Below, in pieces: positions 60,501 to 64,000 of a stretch of DNA of 64,000 nt. Made by a program: the position numbers and the translations under genes. Below the pieces are notes generated by a model that had not been told where the DNA came from, did no database searches, and saw only the letters and a program-made list of their open reading frames with translations. Position 1 is the first letter of the stretch. Each line of letters begins with the position of its first letter. The stretch lies in the NCBI GenBank assembly GCA_036872755.1, contig JAVHNS010000010.1, positions 1,550,001 through 1,614,000 of the forward strand, in the 5' to 3' direction. The DNA is from Orbilia blumenaviensis (Eukaryota > Ascomycota > Orbiliomycetes > Orbiliales > Orbiliaceae).

Positions 60501-61876
60501 CAGTCAGGAGGAAGACTTCGTGATTCGCCTATTTTATGAAATTCGTGATGAAGAAAATGGTTAATATCCGCTTGAACAATATTTTTTGAAATATCGTGTA
60601 ACGCAATATTAATGTGATGCGGGATGATATCAAAGGCTCTGCTGATGTAGCTTTCAGGCCTGCTTGTAATATACGCTCGTAGTTTAATCGAATTTGATAT
60701 GCTCGCACCGCTTTGTAACAGGTCAATTATCAACCGAACATCCTTTTCATCGTCACATTCGTCCAGTGCATCAATAACCATAATAATTGGTTTTGAGCGG
60801 TTACTATCTAATTTGGAAAGCGGCTTGAGAATCAGCTTGGTCCATTGGCTTTTAAAATCCAGTTGTGAAATATTGGCGGGTCCAAGTTGATGTATAGCTT
60901 CGTGAAGAGGTTCTTCAAAAGCAGCGATGCTAGAGGCCAGCTGAGATGCGATTGTTGTAAAAAATTTAGTAGCTCGACTTCGTTCACCATCGCCCCGAGA
61001 GAAGAAAAAGCTAGCACCAAGAATTTTATTTTTGCTGAAGCTTTCCGCAACAGTACGGCTGATCGTTGACTTCCCTGTCCCGGCCATTCCTCGCAACCAG
61101 AAGATATTTGGACCATTATCGCAGGTCGCCCATAACTCAATTTCGTTCAAGAGATTTGTTCTCGTGTCTTTCAAGCACCTCGGATCATGCTGCTGTCTAT
61201 TAGAATCGAAAGCAGCCCCATTGGCTTCTAGACTTTGCAAAAACTGTCGTTTGCCTCGCAACTCAGCCGCCTTTTATATTGCATCAGTGTTATTATTAGC
61301 AACGTCACGCGAAACAAGCTACTGCTTAGTTCATTAGTGGTTAATTATCTTACTTCAATAGCAATATTTGTTGTTTCAACCTTTTCACCGGTCCTGATAC
61401 TTATATCCCTAATTCAAACTGTTATTATCGGTGTCCTGGGAATGAAGAACGGTTGCAGGAAGCCAATACAAATTGTTACAAAGCAGTGCATTAGACAAGG
61501 TTATCTTAGAAGACTCCAAAACTGTAAGAATCTCCTGAACCTGTGGTTTATCAAATGGCCATTTGAGGGATCTCCGCCATCCGAGGATTTTTTTTTGTTC
61601 CGGCAGTTTACTTAGTACCTCTTGTACTTGAGCCTTGCACTGCGCCAATGAACTCTTGAGTGACTGTATGCCAGGGACTTTGGTTTCATCTTTCCCGTCG
61701 ATGAACGTTTGGATGCTTTGGAGAACCTCGTACAGACACTCGACCTGGCTAATAAGCCGTTGGATATCTTTTTTGGTATTCCTCGCATCTTTGCAGTACT
61801 TGCCCAAGACACCAAGAAGTTTTGCGGAAATTTCGATAACTGCAATCACGCTCGCCGCAGCGCTTAGGCCATCCAT
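57527..61876 (-). CDS. STAND/NLR-like receptor: HeLo-like N-terminus, NACHT, 14 WD40 repeats
   Basis: Four exons (61876-61470, 61408-61354, 61270-59705, 59650-57527) give 1383 aa; introns are 61, 83 and 54 nt. Residues 1-150 (MDGLSAAASVIAVIEISAKL onward) are a Helo-like fungal N-terminal STAND domain. Exon 2 is a 55-nt microexon linker. NACHT follows, with Walker A GMAGTGKST (about 215-223), Walker B IIMVIDALDECD (about 316-327) and YITSRPES. A winged-helix-like stretch leads to VYDAKRFIRFNRS and then 13 canonical WD40 repeats ending in LWD, IWD or FWN plus one degenerate repeat (about 748-1383), enough for two seven-bladed propellers. By family analogy, ligand binding on the WD40 face would trigger NACHT assembly and a cell-death or incompatibility response. 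The long plus-strand frame 58104-58922 is antisense. Confidence 0.9.
58930..59430 (-). repeat. Higher-order 249-nt repeat in the WD40 array
   Basis: The string CAAGGCAGGACCCCGT recurs at 58936 and 59185, a 249-nt spacing that covers two blades (one blade is a residue short: SSSKKTISLWD). Flanking blades are also closely similar. Confidence 0.75.
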
Positions 61877-62634
61877 CTTTGTTGGGGAAAATCCTCCGAA
61901 GCTGCCGGTTCCCTCTTGAAGTCGTATATACGATAGATTGTTGTGAGCCTGTTGGATGGATCCAGCCAGTGGTTTCCTTCACCAGCGTGCTAATACCACC
62001 CTTTACATATAATAATTGTTGAAACCAAGAAGCTTTGTATTATTTGGAGCCCTTTACTTCGAGTACAAAAACGATGCAGCAAATCTGCATTCCTGATTGG
62101 AGGTCGCATCTTGTACACCTGGCGGTCCACTTTCATGCGTTGTGAAAGCACAACGATTTAGACGTGGCCCGGTGCCATAAGACTAGACGTGTCCGTATGT
62201 CAGTGGACAACTTCGAAATTTACTCCAAATAATTAAGAGATAAGTTGAGGGGCTTGTCTTCGTAGCTAATCTTAGAATTAGTCCTCCGTTCCCATATTAA
62301 TTTTATCTTTGCCTACCTAATATCGTTATTATCACAAACATGGGGGGTACAGTAAAAGAGAGGACTACGTAAATTCGATAATCAACTAGCAAAATCAACT
62401 AGCCATCCTCCGAAGTCGTCCTTAAATATATAGATTGGTTATACAACTATAAGCTAGTTAGTTATTTTGTTTTATAAGATGCCTAGTTTGATTTGGGTTG
62501 CCATGAAAACTGTTCTGCATGCATGCAGCGCAATAAGTAGCCTTTCCGGCATCAATGGAAACCGTAGGTTATCCCGCGCATAAGTTCTAACCATGATTGC
62601 CGTGGCACTAGCTGCAACTTTTCTGCTAGTTTTC

Positions 62635-62664
62635 TGGCGGCGGTGGCGGCGGTGGCGGCGGTGG
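62635..62664. repeat. TGGCGGCGG 9-nt tandem repeat
   Basis: Just over three perfect 9-nt units, G-rich on the plus strand. It could form a G-quadruplex-like structure. Confidence 0.85.
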
Positions 62665-63108
62665 TTGCATGAGTAGAGATTTCTGTCGGTCCAACATGTG
62701 CTGATTGCTAACTATAGCTAGTTAAGTAATAACAATCGATGTTATTACCGAACTAAAAAGTAGCAAATTTGCAAAGATCCGGACTAGATTGAGGATACGA
62801 TCAGTGTAGCCGTTACTGAATTGATAGAAACAGAGTCTTCTGTGGTTCTGACGAGGAGGATGAAAATGAATGGGAAGAGAAGTGGATATCATTTTGCGCA
62901 CATCTCTAGTGTAGAGGCGTATGTATACGTAGAGTGCGGCTTAACATCGGATTAACTAATACTTCGTTCGTGTTACATTAAGTTTTTTTGGATTTGTTAC
63001 GTTACAACAACGCGATGGATTTAAAGCTGAGATCGAGTAATACCCAGATATAACTGCCTACCTATGAACCAGTCACCAGCCTCTGGACTACCTAGCTAAT
63101 AACTTGCA

Positions 63109-63150
63109 AACCAGCTACCGGCCTATAAGCCAGCTACCTGTAAGCCAGCT
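63109..63150. repeat. Degenerate AAGCCAGCTAC tandem repeat
   Basis: Three successive copies of a unit containing AACCAGCTACC, AAGCCAGCTACC and AAGCCAGCTG, spaced 15 to 18 nt. Confidence 0.6.
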
Positions 63151-63343
63151 GTTTTGCCCACCTGCTAGCTTAAAATGTGACTGTCTGAAACGGGTAATCT
63201 TAACAGTGGGTTTGCATATAAAATCAGTTAGCCCAGTAGCTATATAACCTTTTTTATACATACGAATTCCTTGCTTGCAGGATTACTCTATCCCTTCTGC
63301 TCTGTAACAAAGCAGTCGGGTATTAGTCAGGGATCATTATAAA

Positions 63344-63450
63344 ACTAGCGACCTCCTTCCGAAGCTGGTAAACTTGTAAGACTAGCAACCTTCTCAAAAG
63401 CTATAAACTTTATGAAACCAACGACCTCCTCAGAAGCTGCAAAAATTACG
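63344..63450. repeat. Three degenerate copies of a 36-37-nt unit
   Basis: Units starting ACTAGCGACCTCC, ACTAGCAACCTTC and ACCAACGACCTCC begin at 63344, 63381 and 63417. Each continues with a (G/A)AAGCT core and an A-rich tail. Confidence 0.7.
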
Positions 63451-64000
63451 ACGCCGTAGGACACCAAACTAATAGCCCGATAGAATGGAATAGAACAAGG
63501 ATAACGAACGAGCGAAGAAAGAAAAAGAAAAAAAAGAGAGAGAAACTCAAAACCTCTGACATAACAATATAAATAGGGATATGGGTAAGGGTAAGAGAGA
63601 TGTAGTTACAGCTGATCCCTAAACCAAGGTAGACTAAATTAGCGGAAGGGACGGCGCGGTTTTAATAAGTAGGTACCTAGGTAGTTACCGTAGGGGTTTT
63701 AGTGCGTTTCTGAGGGCACTGATGTGTGTCGAAGACGCCTTGAAGTCCACTTGATCAACTGATATATCTCTACCACTATGAAGACCGATTTAAGCAGTAC
63801 TGACCTGCATTTGATAAACGTTTCAAAAAATGTATTCTTCTGCCCTACGGTATGCCGGTTCAAAACTGCGTGGGCTATGGATTTTTTTTAAAAAAAATTA
63901 GGTCCATAAATTACCTAGGTAGCTTGAAGCTTTTAAAGCCATAGTCCACAGAGTTTGGATTAACAGAAGCATCAAACCGCTCCATCCCTTCGCTATGAGT

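Larger units (their letters stand above)
61877..64000. other. Non-coding flank with short tandem repeats
   Basis: About 2.1 kb upstream of the NACHT-WD40 gene. It holds three small tandem arrays (62635-62664, 63109-63150, 63344-63450), polypurine sequence near 63505-63545, and CCTAGGTA-type motifs. No gene that I can support; the window ends in it. Confidence 0.45.

Overview
The window looks like nuclear DNA of a filamentous ascomycete (Pezizomycotina). Genes are separated by long intergenic stretches. Coding exons are interrupted by short GT-AG introns, mostly 54 to 125 nt, with CTNAC-like branch sites. The content is typical of the group: fungal cellulose-binding CBM1 modules, a proteinase-K-like subtilase, a Zn(II)2Cys6 transcription factor and two NACHT STAND (NLR-like) receptors. 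CBM1-fused wall enzymes beside a secreted subtilase would suit a nematode-trapping or saprotrophic relative of Orbiliales, but that placement is an inference.

Layout. 0-16 kb holds ordinary and secreted-enzyme genes: a coiled-coil acidic/basic nuclear-type protein (140-2101), a CBM1-linked PL1 pectate lyase (4742-6095), an Arg/Ser-rich protein (8773-9642), a GH131-CBM1 glucanase (12424-13734) and, converging on it, a subtilisin-like protease (14398-15930, minus). 17-23 kb holds six tiny minus-strand genes whose products all begin Met-Pro-Cys. 24-33 kb holds a kinase-like gene (24857-26374), decayed coding sequence (26635-27295) and a large PNP-NACHT-ankyrin receptor (28078-32839, minus). 33-45 kb is gene-poor, with coding-like relics and two larger Met-Pro-Cys genes (41012-41817, 43329-43985). 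45-51 kb holds a Lys-rich coiled-coil protein, two F-box-like genes and two more Met-Pro-Cys genes. 53-57 kb holds a five-exon Zn2Cys6 regulator. 57-62 kb holds a four-exon NACHT-WD40 receptor. The last 2 kb is non-coding with short tandem repeats.

The most unusual feature is the family of ten small proteins starting MPC, all on the minus strand between 17.5 and 50.6 kb. The Pro and Cys codons vary synonymously, seven members keep a Pro at position 9, and the closest sisters lie next to each other (A/B/C/D, I/J, G/H). I do not recognise the family. It shares the region with two STAND receptors, a kinase-like gene, F-box-like genes and decayed fragments, the usual setting of a fast-evolving accessory or allorecognition-type region.

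Gene models are spliced by eye from reading-frame continuity and splice motifs. Exon junctions are given so they can be checked against RNA data.
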